The notes beneath the pieces were generated by a model that had not been told where the DNA came from, did not search any database, and worked only from the letters and a program-made list of their open reading frames with translations. DNA of 64,000 nucleotides from Isochrysis galbana (lineage: Eukaryota; Haptophyta; Isochrysidales; Isochrysidaceae). Below, in pieces: positions 10,603 to 20,330 of the stretch. A program made the translations under genes and the position numbers. The stretch spans positions 4,042,299 to 4,106,298 of the forward strand of contig CM030935.1 of NCBI GenBank assembly GCA_018136815.1, in the 5' to 3' direction. Within the stretch, counting starts at the first letter, position 1. Every line of letters starts with the position of its first letter.

Positions 10603-11274
10603 GTGCGGGTTAGCTGAGTTGTTGCTGTGTTGCAAATTGTAGTTGGTAGTTGGTACGACAACTCCCGCTTTGCGCCCTAGTTCCCATTTCCCTCACGCAC
10701 TCGCTCGAGTGAGAGAGAGGGGGGGGGGTGCGGTGTTCATTGTTGTTCTGCGTTTGCTAAGGGCATCGGTGAGTTTCAACGGTTGATTCATTCAGATTCA
10801 TTGTGCTTTTGAATCTAGCTAGAGCTGGCGCAGCTACGCGATTCGTTAACTTAACTTGGCTGCGGGGGGGGGGGGGGGCAAGGGGTCTCGGTCCCCCTAG
10901 TTAGGAGTTGGGGCTGCTAGCACGCAGCTCGCTGCAAGGTTGCCGAATGGCAGATGGCGAGCTCGCTCTCGTATGCCCGCCTACTGCCCGTCCTACGACG
11001 ACTCTACAGACATCCAGTTAGAATCTAGAGCATGCCGAGAAGCTTGCGCTTGCAAGGCTCCGGCCCGTTAAACAGTACGTGTGGTGCAGATTGAAGGGCG
11101 CGAAAGGCGCACAGGGGCGGGCAGAGGAAGGAGGGAGGGCAGGGGGGGTTGGGGTTCTTCCGTGAAGGCCCCCAAACGTCCCACTCTGGCAACTCATTTT
11201 CACGCTTGTGTTGAAACCGAACAAGTGAAGAAGCAGTAGCTTGTAAACATAAGTGACATGACAAGCATTATATG
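10603..11274. other. Spacer between the two Harbinger genes
   Basis: No gene. Contains G-runs near 10721 and 10865 and lies between the two convergent 3' ends. Confidence 0.6.
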
Positions 11275-12563
11275 TTATGGATACGGCCCACCAGCCATGT
11301 ACACTTCCAACGGAGGAGGCGCCAAGCCAAATCTACTACTGATTATACTACCATAGAGACAGGTGTGCATGTTTGTGAGCACGCATGCCACTTGCAAGTA
11401 CTTTCCGACATCCCGTCTAAGGGTTTGCTGCGCCTTTGACACGTCAACCCATGGCCACAAACCGGCAATCTTACCGAAGCCCCATTCGACGCTGACCCGA
11501 TAGGGTGCCATCACCCTATTGAATTGTGCTTGCCACGGAAGTAAGACACCCCTGTACATGCGGTATAAGTATGCGGACTGAGGGTAGGCAGAATCACCAA
11601 AGAGGCAAAACGTCTTAGCAGCGGCAGCGCAAGTGACTTGCATGACTTGCAACAGGCCAGACACACGGCACACAAATGAATCATGGCGCGAACCGTGCAC
11701 CGGGCCAAAAGGCCACGGCTGAATCCCGTTGGGGAAGCAAATGCCCTGAATCTTGACACCATGTGTGCGCTTGTGGCCTGAGTAATAGAATCTTTGCCCT
11801 CGAACCGGCCTCGCCGTCTGCCAGAGCTTGCCGTCCACAAATCCAATTAGGTTGCCCACTCCCGTGCCGGCCTCCTCAAAGACCTTCGCAAAGCGCGGGA
11901 ACAATGGGGCAAAAGAAGACAAGCTTCGTGAATCTATGAGGTGTGGGAAGTGGTCATGTATGTACTCCACTACAGTCTGGTGAATCTCACATATTGCGGC
12001 CTCACTCCGACCACACTCCCACATAAGCGTAGTGACGCTACCTGCGGTGCCAAGGAAGGAGAAGAAGGGCGTGGGAGTGTGAAGGATCAAGGGTGTCACA
12101 TGTGCCGCGAAGGGCGCTCACCTGCCGTCTTGAAACGCCGGAGCGTGAGCAGCACTGCCTCCTCGGCGCTTGCCACATGCCTGCTTGGCGTCGAGAAGCC
12201 TGCGGGCAGATCGAGCGCAGCTATGAAGCGTGGCAAGTCCTCGAGGCGAACACCGAAGCGTGCGTAGACGTCGCGCACCACAATCCCATTGCCGCCACCT
12301 GCCTCCGCTGTCTCGCGCTCCAGACGCGCCAGCGACAGGCGCTCTGGCCCAATGCGCGAGCGTGTCGAGCGAAGAAGCGGCTCCGCCGCGAATGCAAGCA
12401 TCGCCACCTCATTGAGGCGGCTGTGCCGCTGCGCCTCACTGTACCGGCCCTGGCGCCGCAGCGACGCCTGCCGCAGGCGCCTCCTCATCCCCAGCAACAT
12501 CGCCGCTGAGAGCGCGAGCTGGGACTCACGCAGCTCCTGCGCGTTGAAGGGGCGGGTCGGCAT
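11275..12563 (-). CDS. PIF/Harbinger DDE transposase
   Basis: Two exons, 12122-12563 and 11275-12041, join in frame across an 80-bp GT-AG intron (12042-12121, phase 1), giving about 402 residues. The N-terminal half is Arg-rich and helical (LRRQGRYSEAQRHSRLNEV) with a region like a helix-turn-helix. The C-terminal half is the DDE nuclease: first Asp in GFVDGKLW, second Asp in LFGDSAYP, and Glu in VSVEWGFGK. The spacing is normal for the family. All three acidic residues are present and no frameshift is visible, so the transposase may be intact. It should cut and paste the element together with the MYB-like partner encoded at 9280-10602. Confidence 0.9.
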
Positions 12564-12771
12564 CTCTCGTCCCGGCGCGCGGCGCTCCCCCCTCTCTCAG
12601 GGCGATCTCGCGTCAACTCCAAAGTTTTAACCTATTTCTGCCGAGTTGTCCTTTTGCGAGGCGGTTGAAACTCCGTTGCGACGGAGGCGGAGCACGTCTT
12701 GTAACCCGCTGTTTCAACCGATGCAAAATCCCTCTATTGAGGCTTTATCTTTATCACGCGATCTTAGGGCA

Positions 12772-12936
12772 ACTAAGTTTATACTTGGTTCGCCCATGGG
12801 GGGGCACGAGCCCCCCCCCTGTCTCCACTCCTCCCCTGCCGTGGGGGAGGAAGGAGGAGAACCACCCACCACCCATCCTCCTGGCATGCCTGATGGCTGA
12901 TGGCTTGGCCAGGAGCCCACTGCCACTGCCCTGCTG
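12772..12936 (+). repeat. Group A element 5' fragment
   Basis: It begins with CAACTAAG-TTTATA-CTTGGTT, then CCCATGGGGGGGCACGAG, and matches the first 150 bp of the elements at 24592, 38062, 48432 (-) and 62742 (-). It ends at an A-run followed by TTCTTGAAGATG, a motif that recurs elsewhere in the window. It lies just outside the candidate right end of the Harbinger element. Confidence 0.7.
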
Positions 12937-13925
12937 AAAAAAAAAATTCTTGAAGATGACTACTACGTTGCTAGTTGCTAGCCGCCATCCCATTATCTGG
13001 GGTCTACGCCTGACATCGCCTTCGCCGCCCTACCCTCACTCCTCACTCCCTCACTCCCCTTCCCGTTCCCGTTCCCATCACTGTGTCGTGGATAAAGGGA
13101 GCCGCACCATGCCGCACGCTTTACCCTTAGAGCATGCCTCCTTTCCCGCGCCCTGCCTCCATCCCCTCTCCGCAGCGCGTTCTATCTTTAGAGCGTGTCT
13201 CCGAAAGGCTATCGAGCGGAGAAGAGTTCGGTTCGAGCGTAGACGATCTTACGAGGAACGGTAGCGACGAGGAACGAGACGGGGAACGACACGATGGAAA
13301 GCGGTGCGATGGATCGAGGTTAGGCTGGAGGGGCTGGCGTACAAGGGGTGGCGGTCCAGGCGGTCGGGCCAGGGCGTAATCCACGAAGCAAACGGCGGCC
13401 CACCGCCCTCGCCACCACCACCATCCACCCCGCCGTTCTCGCCACCTCCACCCTCACCGCCGCCACCCGCAACTCCGCCTCCAGCGCCACCGCCTCCGTC
13501 TTCGCCGCCTCCCACTCCGCCACCGCGACAAAAAAAGGGAACCTCGAGTTGCACCTTCTGACTTGGAGGTTGGAGGTCCGAGGTCGCGTGCCGCCGACAG
13601 CTCCTCTCTCAATTCCCTGCTTCTGTCCCACCCGACCAATGGCGGATATGTGTCTCTGGGTGTGACCATTGGCGATGTATTTATATCTTGGCTCCCTCGC
13701 GGGCCGCCGCACCCGCCGCTCACCGGCTCACCTGCCGGTGTCCGGAGTCCCACCTCTAATATTGTTTTTAAGTAGACACGGCTCGCATGTGCCCCCGCCC
13801 GGTATCTCCACCCGGTCGTTGTGTGTGGTTGCAGCGGTTCGTTCCGCCCGCGCTCTCTGCGGCCCCTGCTGATCCACTCCCTCGGGCGAGAGAGAGGAAG
13901 GGCTCTTTGTGGTGCGCCTGTGATC

Positions 13926-13969
<44 letters not shown>

Positions 13970-14046
13970 CCCCCCCCCCCCCCCCCCCCCCTCCCTCCCT
14001 CCCTCCCTCCCTCCCTCCCTCCCTCCCTCCTTCCCTCTTTCCCTCT
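12937..14046. other. Low-complexity region upstream of CFAP74
   Basis: Contains a Pro-codon-rich repeat stretch (about 13395-13535) and at 13530-13560 the motif AAAAAAAGGGAACCTCGAG. The reverse complement of that motif occurs at 27637-27668, so this is another shared retroelement tail. No credible gene. Confidence 0.5.
13927..14046 (+). repeat. Polypyrimidine microsatellite ending at the CFAP74 start codon
   Basis: A (CT)n run of about 20 units, then a C-run of about 20, then CCCT repeats, ending in TTTCCCTCT immediately before the ATG at 14047. The tract is about 120 nt of pure pyrimidine on the coding strand, so it would make up the 5' leader if transcription starts upstream. Confidence 0.9.
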
Positions 14047-17000
14047 ATGGGTGAGGTGGCCGACGCCGTTGAATGGGAGAGCCAGTTGCACCACGGCACC
14101 GTCCCTTTCTTCGAGGGGAGTACTACAGACGTTGCGCTGGAGGGCGGGCCGTATGATGATGACGTAGACGCCGAGCTGGCACAGTTGGCGGCAGAGGAGG
14201 GAATGCTCGACATCGATGCCGACTCTCCTGACCCATGGGATGAGCTGGACGGCATGGCTCAATACGACCCTATCCATGATGAGGCGTCAATCCTCCGGTC
14301 TGTCATGCCCAACCCCAACGCCGCAGTTTCAACATTTGGCGACAGCGTGTCGCGTGAAGTTCGTGTGGCTCTCAGCCGCGCCAAGTCGGAAGTTCGTGGG
14401 CTTACGCAGGCGCGTGCTGCTGCCCTCGAGTCAGTGAGGGAAACGCAACGTGATCACCTGATTGCAGAGGAGAGGCTGCACAAGCTCAGCCAGGAACTAG
14501 ACGAGCTGCTCGATGCACGCGAGGCTGCCGCCGAAGAATCAGATCAAGCTAGCCACCTCTGGGATCAAATTACACAGGTCCAGACTGTTTTTGATGCTCA
14601 GCAGAAGGCTGTTGCCCGAGCCCGCGAGACAGCCAACTCAGCTCAGCTCGAAGCTGACAAGCTTAGCTTGCAGCTTTCCGAGGCGATGCGAAAGCACAAC
14701 GCACTCGCGTCTCAGTTGGAGTCAGACCATTCAATGTACGTGGTGGCGGCCCGGGCGCGCATGAACAAGGAGATCAGAGGTGCGGAGCACGAGGTAGCAG
14801 CCAAGACCAGGGCACGAGTAGCTGCTGAGGAAGAATTTGAGCAGCGGAAGCTAGTCGCGGAGCATAAGCTCGAGCAAGCTCGCACAGGGCATATGGGAGC
14901 AGCGCGGAGGCTTCGTGAGAAGCAGAGTTACGTGCGAGCCCAAGCGGAGGAGCTGCGGCAACGCCAGGCGGAGCGCACTGCAAAGCGCGCAGAGGCGGTG
15001 CTCCAGCTTAAAGCATCAACGGAGGCCGCAGCGGCCAGCCTGCGTGGAGCTAATGAGCGCAAGGCTGATCGACTCGCCAAGCGCGATGCTGCGCGAGAGG
15101 CAGAACGACAGTCGATTCTAGCAAGTGGCGGCAACCCATACCATGTCTTTCGCCAGCGTGACGAGACCGCGCGCATAGCGCGCGAGAAGGCACGGATCGA
15201 CGCACAACTTGCGTCCAACATGGAACTGTTGCAAGCCCGGTTGGCAAAAGCGCACGCGGACGAACGCCGGGCGCGGGACAAGGCCGAGCGCAATGCAGCT
15301 GCAGCGAGAGCGGCAGCGAAGGAGGTGACCGCAATTGGCACAGAGATCAAGAACGAGACGTACATGCGCCGAGTCACAAAGACCGGCACAACTGTGCTCG
15401 ACCCGACGTCGCATGAGCCTGACTTCCATCCGTCAAAGCACGCGACATTCAAAGACTGGAAGTTTGGGCTTGGGCTTGGCAAAGACGAGGACGTGCTAGA
15501 CATGATGGCCAAAAAATACCCGACAGTGACAACTGATCACACTGCGCGCGCTGCCGCCAAGGCTGGCAGAGAGGAACAGCCACGGCCAGTTGTGCGCAAA
15601 ACAGCTCTCGCTGAGCTCAAAGCTGTACAGGTACCATCAGTGGTCGCGATGGCGGAAGAGGCCCGGGAGCGAGGGGAGGCGGTGGACGAGATGCTGGAGC
15701 CGGAGATGGGCGGTTTGTGGGACGATGGATCCCGAGAGCCGAAGGCCAATCGCAAGCTTGGAGGTCGAGAGCCATCCACGTTGGAAAAGCGATACATGGC
15801 CGCCGCACGTGCGCGGCAGCGCGACAACATTGTCTCAACGCAAGTTGTGTGCGGGATAACATGGGAGGGTTCGGCTTTCGTCGCTTCGCCGCCAGTTGTG
15901 GAGTTCCGCGACTTTGTTGTGGGCGAGACGTATGTCAAGACGTTCACGCTCACAAACGTCTCCAACGGTTTCAATATGTTCCGCCCGCAACCGTTTCCAG
16001 ACGACGTCGCCAGCTTCTTCGAGCTGACCCATGAACCGCCCGGACGAATGGTGTCGGGGCGTACCACGTCGCTGAAGCTTACCTTCACACCAAAGGTTGG
16101 AGAGGATATCATTACCGAGCTACCGCTTCTCACTCAGACAGGGCCAATGACCGTGCCTATCCGTTGTGCACCTAAGAAGGTGGCAGTAGCACTCGCAGCA
16201 TCCGCACTCTACTTTGGTTCGGTCATGCTCCAAGAGCATACAGAGATAGCCCTTGTGGTGACCAACCATGGCGCGCTTCCTACAAGCTTCTCTGCGACGG
16301 TGCAACAAGAGCCTGCAACCGGAATGGATGCACGGGTGAATATGACCGCTCCTGCAGCTGAAGCCGCAGGGAACCCAGCTGTATCCCAAGAGGGTGAAGA
16401 GGCGCCGGACGGCGAGCCGATGCGGGAGTTGGGCGAGCCGACGGGAGACGGAGGGAAGATCCCAAGTGATGAGGCTGATACACTCGAGGAGGGCGCGGTA
16501 CAGGCATCACCTAATGGATTGTCTTCTGGTAGTCACGCCACCATTGCCTCAACAACATCGGTTGCACTACCCGCAGCCGTCGTGAAGAGTGAGTCATCGG
16601 ATCTGGTCTTCACCTGCGACCGCGACACGTACAAACTTGCCCCATACTCCACAACGACGGTGCTGCTAAAATTTGCCCCTTCCATGCCGGGAGATGCCGT
16701 AGCGACGCTGCATCTTGACTTTGGGTGTGACTGGCGCAAGGAGAGGGTAGAACTGTCCGGCACCGGTGTCAAGGTACCTATTTTCCTGCCTCGCGACGTT
16801 GTTGACCTTCGCACGTGTCTATTCGGCGCGCTATATCGCGACGAGCTGAGGGTCTCTAACCGCTCGTCCGTCGCACAAAAAGTGTCATTCCGAGCCCCTC
16901 CGTGCCTCGAGGGTTACTTGGAGTTCCTTCCGAGCTCAGCGTTTGTGCAAGCGCACCGCTCAATGGGCATACAAATGAAATTCAGAGCCGAGGCCCGCCT

Positions 17001-19308
17001 TCTGGAGGCCTGTGCCGAATTCGCTACCGCGGAGAACACAATCGCGGTACCCATCCGGCTCAACGTGCCAGGCCAGGTGGCTCCAGTCACGTTCACGCTG
17101 CGTGCGCGTCTCACACCTTCAGACTTGCTTTTTCTTGCAGCCGACGGTGAAACGCCGCTGACAAGCCTGGACTTTGGCGTGGTGCCAGTGTCTGCCCGTC
17201 GACAGCTGCCAATAGTGCTACGCAATCTGTCCGCTTTGCCGCAGCGTTTTGGGTTTGTGTCGCAAAACCCGGAGATCGAGGTCCAACCCGGAGATGGACT
17301 TGGCACGATTCTTCCAGGCGAGTCCCTCAACCTGACCGTGAATTGGATGCCATCATCGGACACCCGCTTCTATCATGTTCTCGCTTGCCGCACGTCTCTA
17401 AATCGCCGATACACAACGAAGTGTGTTGGCCGCGCAGTGAAGCCACCCCTCACCCTTTCTGCAACAGCCGTCCGGCTTCCTGCCACGGCGGAAGGCGATT
17501 CGAGCGACGCGGAGTTATCCCTCAAAAATAACTCCTCTAAACCCCAAGACTTTGAATTCGCACCACCCTTTGGTAGCGGTGTCAGCGTAGAACCTCTCAT
17601 TGGCAAGGTGCCGGCAGGTGCCGCGGTGCGCTTGCTCGTGACTTTCACCCCTCCGACTCACGACGCCGCAACCATTGTGGAGCACGGAGGCGAGGATGGT
17701 GCAGATTCCATCAAGGGCGGCGATGTCGATGAGGAGAAAGAAGGCACCTCGGCCGAAGCGGGGACAGGAGTCGCTGCAGATGAACGCTCCGCAGAGATGC
17801 CCCGTCCTGATCCGTCCGTGAAGAGTGTGAGCTTGCGTGAAGCAGATAGCGACGAGCCTTGGTCTGCGCACTCGACGGTGTGTGTGCCCTGTTTCATGCG
17901 TACATCTGGATCTCTATCAGTCGATCGGTCTTGTACTCTCTTCGTCGAGGTCGAGACTACCGCCGTCGCGCCATCGCTGGTATTGGGCAATGCGTCCGTC
18001 CGCCAAACCGTTGAGTTTGGCGCAGTACCGTTGGGCAAGGAGGAGCACTCGGTCGTGATGGTCCGCTCCTTACGGGATCGACCCATCAAGCTATTTGCTA
18101 AGCCTCTTGCGCCCTCGGGGCCTTACTCCCTCATCAACGCACCGCCGTTGCTGCGCCCGCGAGAATCGATCGAGCTCTTCTTGCGTTTCAAGCCGACGCG
18201 GCAGATGGAGTCACTCGAGCAGCTCTTTTTGTGCGCAGAGGGTGCGAATGGCGAGCTTATCCGCCTGATTGTTTCGCTGAAGGGAAGCGGTGTCTCACCG
18301 CTGCTAAAGTTTATACCACCTGGAGCAGTATCAGCTGGCAAGGATGTGAAGGCCCCTGCACCGGAGGACGCCGTGAGCGACGTGCCTGTCGTTGCGCTGG
18401 GCCGCTCGCGCGAGTCGTCAGCGATTCATGTGGGCGACGTGCTCGTTGGAGACGAGCTCACGCGATCCGTCGACTTGGCCAATCACTCGGACTTCCCCGT
18501 TAAATATACGCTCAAAAGTATTCAACGTGGCCACTCCAATATTGGGCCTTTCGGCGTGTTCGACGTAGTTCCCGCTGAGGCGGAAATCGCCCCTGGCGGC
18601 GTGCAACGGCTCACGATCACTTTCTCGCCGGATCATGAGACCATTCATTTTTTCGAGCTCTTTGAGGTTGCAATGGCAGATGGTGCTGCTGAAGAGGGGA
18701 CCGAGCTTTTGCTGCTCACAGGTCGCGCGTGGACCTCCGGTGGGTATGTCTTGCCGCCTGCGATCGTAAACGTGCAAGGCGAGGCGCTGCTGTCGGCGCC
18801 CTCCCAAGACATCCTTAGAATTGCAAAGGCGAGTGCCGAGGCCGCCGAGGTGCCGATAGGTGGCGCCAATGAGGCCTGTGGGGAGATCACACTCGAGCTT
18901 GTCCCTGGGCCAGATGGTAAAGCTACGTGCGAGATATTATTCGGGAATATCAAGCCCACCAATGCTAGTGCCAAGCCACAGAATCTCGAAGTAAGTTTCG
19001 ATGGCCTGACCGACGAATTCTCCAAGAGGGGCTTTTCGATCGAGCCAATAAAAATGAGTATCGACGCCGGCACCCAAAAATCGGCAGTGTTTACCTTCGA
19101 GCTTCGGGAACAAGCTCTCCTTGGCACGGAGCTTGGGCTAATCGCCTCCTTTGGCGTCTCGCAATGGGCTGAAGTGAGCGTCAAGGCTGTCATGAAGGGC
19201 GGTAGTCCGCCTATGGTGAACCCGGAGTTGCCCATCTTGCTTAAGGGCTACATCCCGAAGCGGACTGAAAATACCCGCGGCGAAAATACCGGCATGCAAG
19301 AATCATGA
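14047..19308 (+). CDS. CFAP74: CFAP74, ciliary central-apparatus protein
   Basis: A single uninterrupted frame of 1753 residues. Residues about 95-450 are a long charged coiled coil rich in Ala, Arg and Glu. Then comes a conserved block (QVVCGITWEGSAF, VVEFRDFVVGETYVKTFTL, LTNVSNGFN) that I recognise as the first Ig/ASH-like domain of CFAP74, followed by several more ASH/MSP-like beta domains to the C terminus, for example RIGFVSQNPEIEV-type and SVDLANHSDFPVKY repeats. In Chlamydomonas FAP74 sits in the C1d projection of the central pair and affects flagellar beating. The length is in the family range. The gene has no introns. The start is taken at the first ATG after the polypyrimidine tract; the acidic N terminus is low complexity, so a later start is possible. 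Confidence 0.9.
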   Translation: MGEVADAVEWESQLHHGTVPFFEGSTTDVALEGGPYDDDVDAELAQLAAEEGMLDIDADSPDPWDELDGMAQYDPIHDEASILRSVMPNPNAAVSTFGDSVSREVRVALSRAKSEVRGLTQARAAALESVRETQRDHLIAEERLHKLSQELDELLDAREAAAEESDQASHLWDQITQVQTVFDAQQKAVARARETANSAQLEADKLSLQLSEAMRKHNALASQLESDHSMYVVAARARMNKEIRGAEHEVAAKTRARVAAEEEFEQRKLVAEHKLEQARTGHMGAARRLREKQSYVRAQAEELRQRQAERTAKRAEAVLQLKASTEAAAASLRGANERKADRLAKRDAAREAERQSILASGGNPYHVFRQRDETARIAREKARIDAQLASNMELLQARLAKAHADERRARDKAERNAAAARAAAKEVTAIGTEIKNETYMRRVTKTGTTVLDPTSHEPDFHPSKHATFKDWKFGLGLGKDEDVLDMMAKKYPTVTTDHTARAAAKAGREEQPRPVVRKTALAELKAVQVPSVVAMAEEARERGEAVDEMLEPEMGGLWDDGSREPKANRKLGGREPSTLEKRYMAAARARQRDNIVSTQVVCGITWEGSAFVASPPVVEFRDFVVGETYVKTFTLTNVSNGFNMFRPQPFPDDVASFFELTHEPPGRMVSGRTTSLKLTFTPKVGEDIITELPLLTQTGPMTVPIRCAPKKVAVALAASALYFGSVMLQEHTEIALVVTNHGALPTSFSATVQQEPATGMDARVNMTAPAAEAAGNPAVSQEGEEAPDGEPMRELGEPTGDGGKIPSDEADTLEEGAVQASPNGLSSGSHATIASTTSVALPAAVVKSESSDLVFTCDRDTYKLAPYSTTTVLLKFAPSMPGDAVATLHLDFGCDWRKERVELSGTGVKVPIFLPRDVVDLRTCLFGALYRDELRVSNRSSVAQKVSFRAPPCLEGYLEFLPSSAFVQAHRSMGIQMKFRAEARLLEACAEFATAENTIAVPIRLNVPGQVAPVTFTLRARLTPSDLLFLAADGETPLTSLDFGVVPVSARRQLPIVLRNLSALPQRFGFVSQNPEIEVQPGDGLGTILPGESLNLTVNWMPSSDTRFYHVLACRTSLNRRYTTKCVGRAVKPPLTLSATAVRLPATAEGDSSDAELSLKNNSSKPQDFEFAPPFGSGVSVEPLIGKVPAGAAVRLLVTFTPPTHDAATIVEHGGEDGADSIKGGDVDEEKEGTSAEAGTGVAADERSAEMPRPDPSVKSVSLREADSDEPWSAHSTVCVPCFMRTSGSLSVDRSCTLFVEVETTAVAPSLVLGNASVRQTVEFGAVPLGKEEHSVVMVRSLRDRPIKLFAKPLAPSGPYSLINAPPLLRPRESIELFLRFKPTRQMESLEQLFLCAEGANGELIRLIVSLKGSGVSPLLKFIPPGAVSAGKDVKAPAPEDAVSDVPVVALGRSRESSAIHVGDVLVGDELTRSVDLANHSDFPVKYTLKSIQRGHSNIGPFGVFDVVPAEAEIAPGGVQRLTITFSPDHETIHFFELFEVAMADGAAEEGTELLLLTGRAWTSGGYVLPPAIVNVQGEALLSAPSQDILRIAKASAEAAEVPIGGANEACGEITLELVPGPDGKATCEILFGNIKPTNASAKPQNLEVSFDGLTDEFSKRGFSIEPIKMSIDAGTQKSAVFTFELREQALLGTELGLIASFGVSQWAEVSVKAVMKGGSPPMVNPELPILLKGYIPKRTENTRGENTGMQES

Positions 19309-19611
19309 TGATGGGCCTTCGCGCCCTCTAGGTCCAGTAAAAGAGCGACGCGCAACGATTTTGGAACGCTATAGTCTCGAGATTCTGCTACGTAAAACAC
19401 TCACGTGCAGTCTATAAACAAACACTACTAAATAGTAGTAGTTATATCCGAATCCTAACCACGCCCCATTAACACTAGCTAATTGGACACAACTTTTCAG
19501 CCCGGATTCCCGCCATGCCTACCGGGCCAGGTGTCCGAGTGATGTCGGGGGGAGGAGGTTGCGGGTAAGGAGGGTTGCACACCTCTCTTTGTACTTTTCC
19601 TTTTCCTTCCA
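19309..19611. other. 3' flank of CFAP74 with a reversed 3' fragment of a group A repeat
   Basis: Minus-strand sequence at about 19455-19590 (GACACCTGGCCC, GGCATGGCGGGAATCCGGG, GTTGTGTCCAATTAGCTAG) matches the 3' part of the element at 38062-38848 and the segment at 42840-42890. No gene. Confidence 0.55.
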
Positions 19612-19950
19612 CAACTAAGTTTATACTTAGTTCAGCATGGGGGGGCGCCTTGCGTCCCCCCTCTCAGGCACCAATTCCCCTCCGGGGGGCCTGTCGGTCA
19701 TCCCCATGCTCTGCCTTCTGGCATGAGCAGGGCATTCAACACAACCTACCCAGACCCCCAGTGGGCGCGGGTCGCGAGCCGCAGTCCCAGGCCCGCTTGG
19801 GCCTGCTCTCGTACTGACTCCCCTCCCCATCCCTGGTCCCCAGGCAGACAGGGGCCTCTGGGCGGCACCCAGGGCCAGCGAGGCAAGCGTGGGAGAGGCA
19901 GGGGGGCCAGGGGCTGAGCGCTGAGCCCCAGCCTCCACTGCCCAGACCAA
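19612..19950 (+). mobile_element. Group A non-autonomous element, partial
   Basis: Starts with CAACTAAGT-TTAT-ACTTAG, a perfect 6-bp stem, followed by CATGGGGGGGCGCC, a loop TTGC and GTCCCCCC. The rest (GTGGGCGCGGGTCGCGAG) is related to the reversed element at 39395-39935. The 3' end is not defined. Confidence 0.6.
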
Positions 19951-19954
19951 AAGC

Positions 19955-20330
19955 GTTCAATTATTCCCATCCCTGCTAGCACCTTTCGTTGTCACTTGGA
20001 GATTACTTGACTCAACTTGACACTTCACATGTTGAAACACACACGTGGTCTTACTCCATTCACTCGATTTGGGTGTGGACTGGTCACCAAAGTATCCGCT
20101 CTTATGGACCAATACGGTATTCCACTCTCGCTTCGCTTGCTTTTCTGCCATCGTTTCAGATCAAGTCACTGAGGAAGAGACTCTGCGACATGCACCACAT
20201 CCACGACGAGGAACCCCATTGTATGCGGATAAAGGCTATGATTCAAGAAACAACAGGCCTCACTACCTTTCGCGAAAAATGCTCTCCGCCGCATTGCACG
20301 CCGCATTTGTTCATTTGTCCTTATTTGTTT
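19955..20330 (+). pseudogene. IS4/IS5-like (ISL2EU-type) transposase fragment
   Basis: The frame at 20045 contains QVTEEETLRHAPHPRRGTP and LYADKGYDSRNNRPHYLSRK. The ADKGYDS-x-NR pattern is that of the second catalytic Asp region of IS5-like DDE transposases. Only this part is present and no start or other catalytic residues are visible, so it is a decayed fragment. The segment 19955-20085 also occurs in reverse at 30118-30255. Confidence 0.5.

Larger units (their letters stand above)
4969..12734. mobile_element. Two-gene PIF/Harbinger DNA transposon with a nested LINE
   Basis: The pair of genes expected for a Harbinger element is present: a MYB-like partner (9280-10602, +) and a DDE transposase (11275-12563, -), pointing towards each other. 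Candidate ends are inverted copies of GAGGGATTTTGCA at 4969-4981 and 12722-12734. A second inverted pair, ACGGAGTTTCAAC, lies at similar depth inside each end (5020-5032 and 12664-12676). No clear 3-bp target duplication is visible. Removing the LINE at 5343-9127 leaves about 4 kb, a normal size. The genes are supported strongly; the exact ends are only moderately supported. Confidence 0.6.

Noticed and set aside
13304..13561. Pro-rich protein frame
   Set aside because: Low-complexity CCACC-type repeats keep several frames open on both strands, and the end runs into a retroelement tail motif.
14928..19235. Long minus-strand frames inside CFAP74
   Set aside because: Shadow frames of the GC-rich sense gene; amino acid content is Ser/Arg-rich without motifs.
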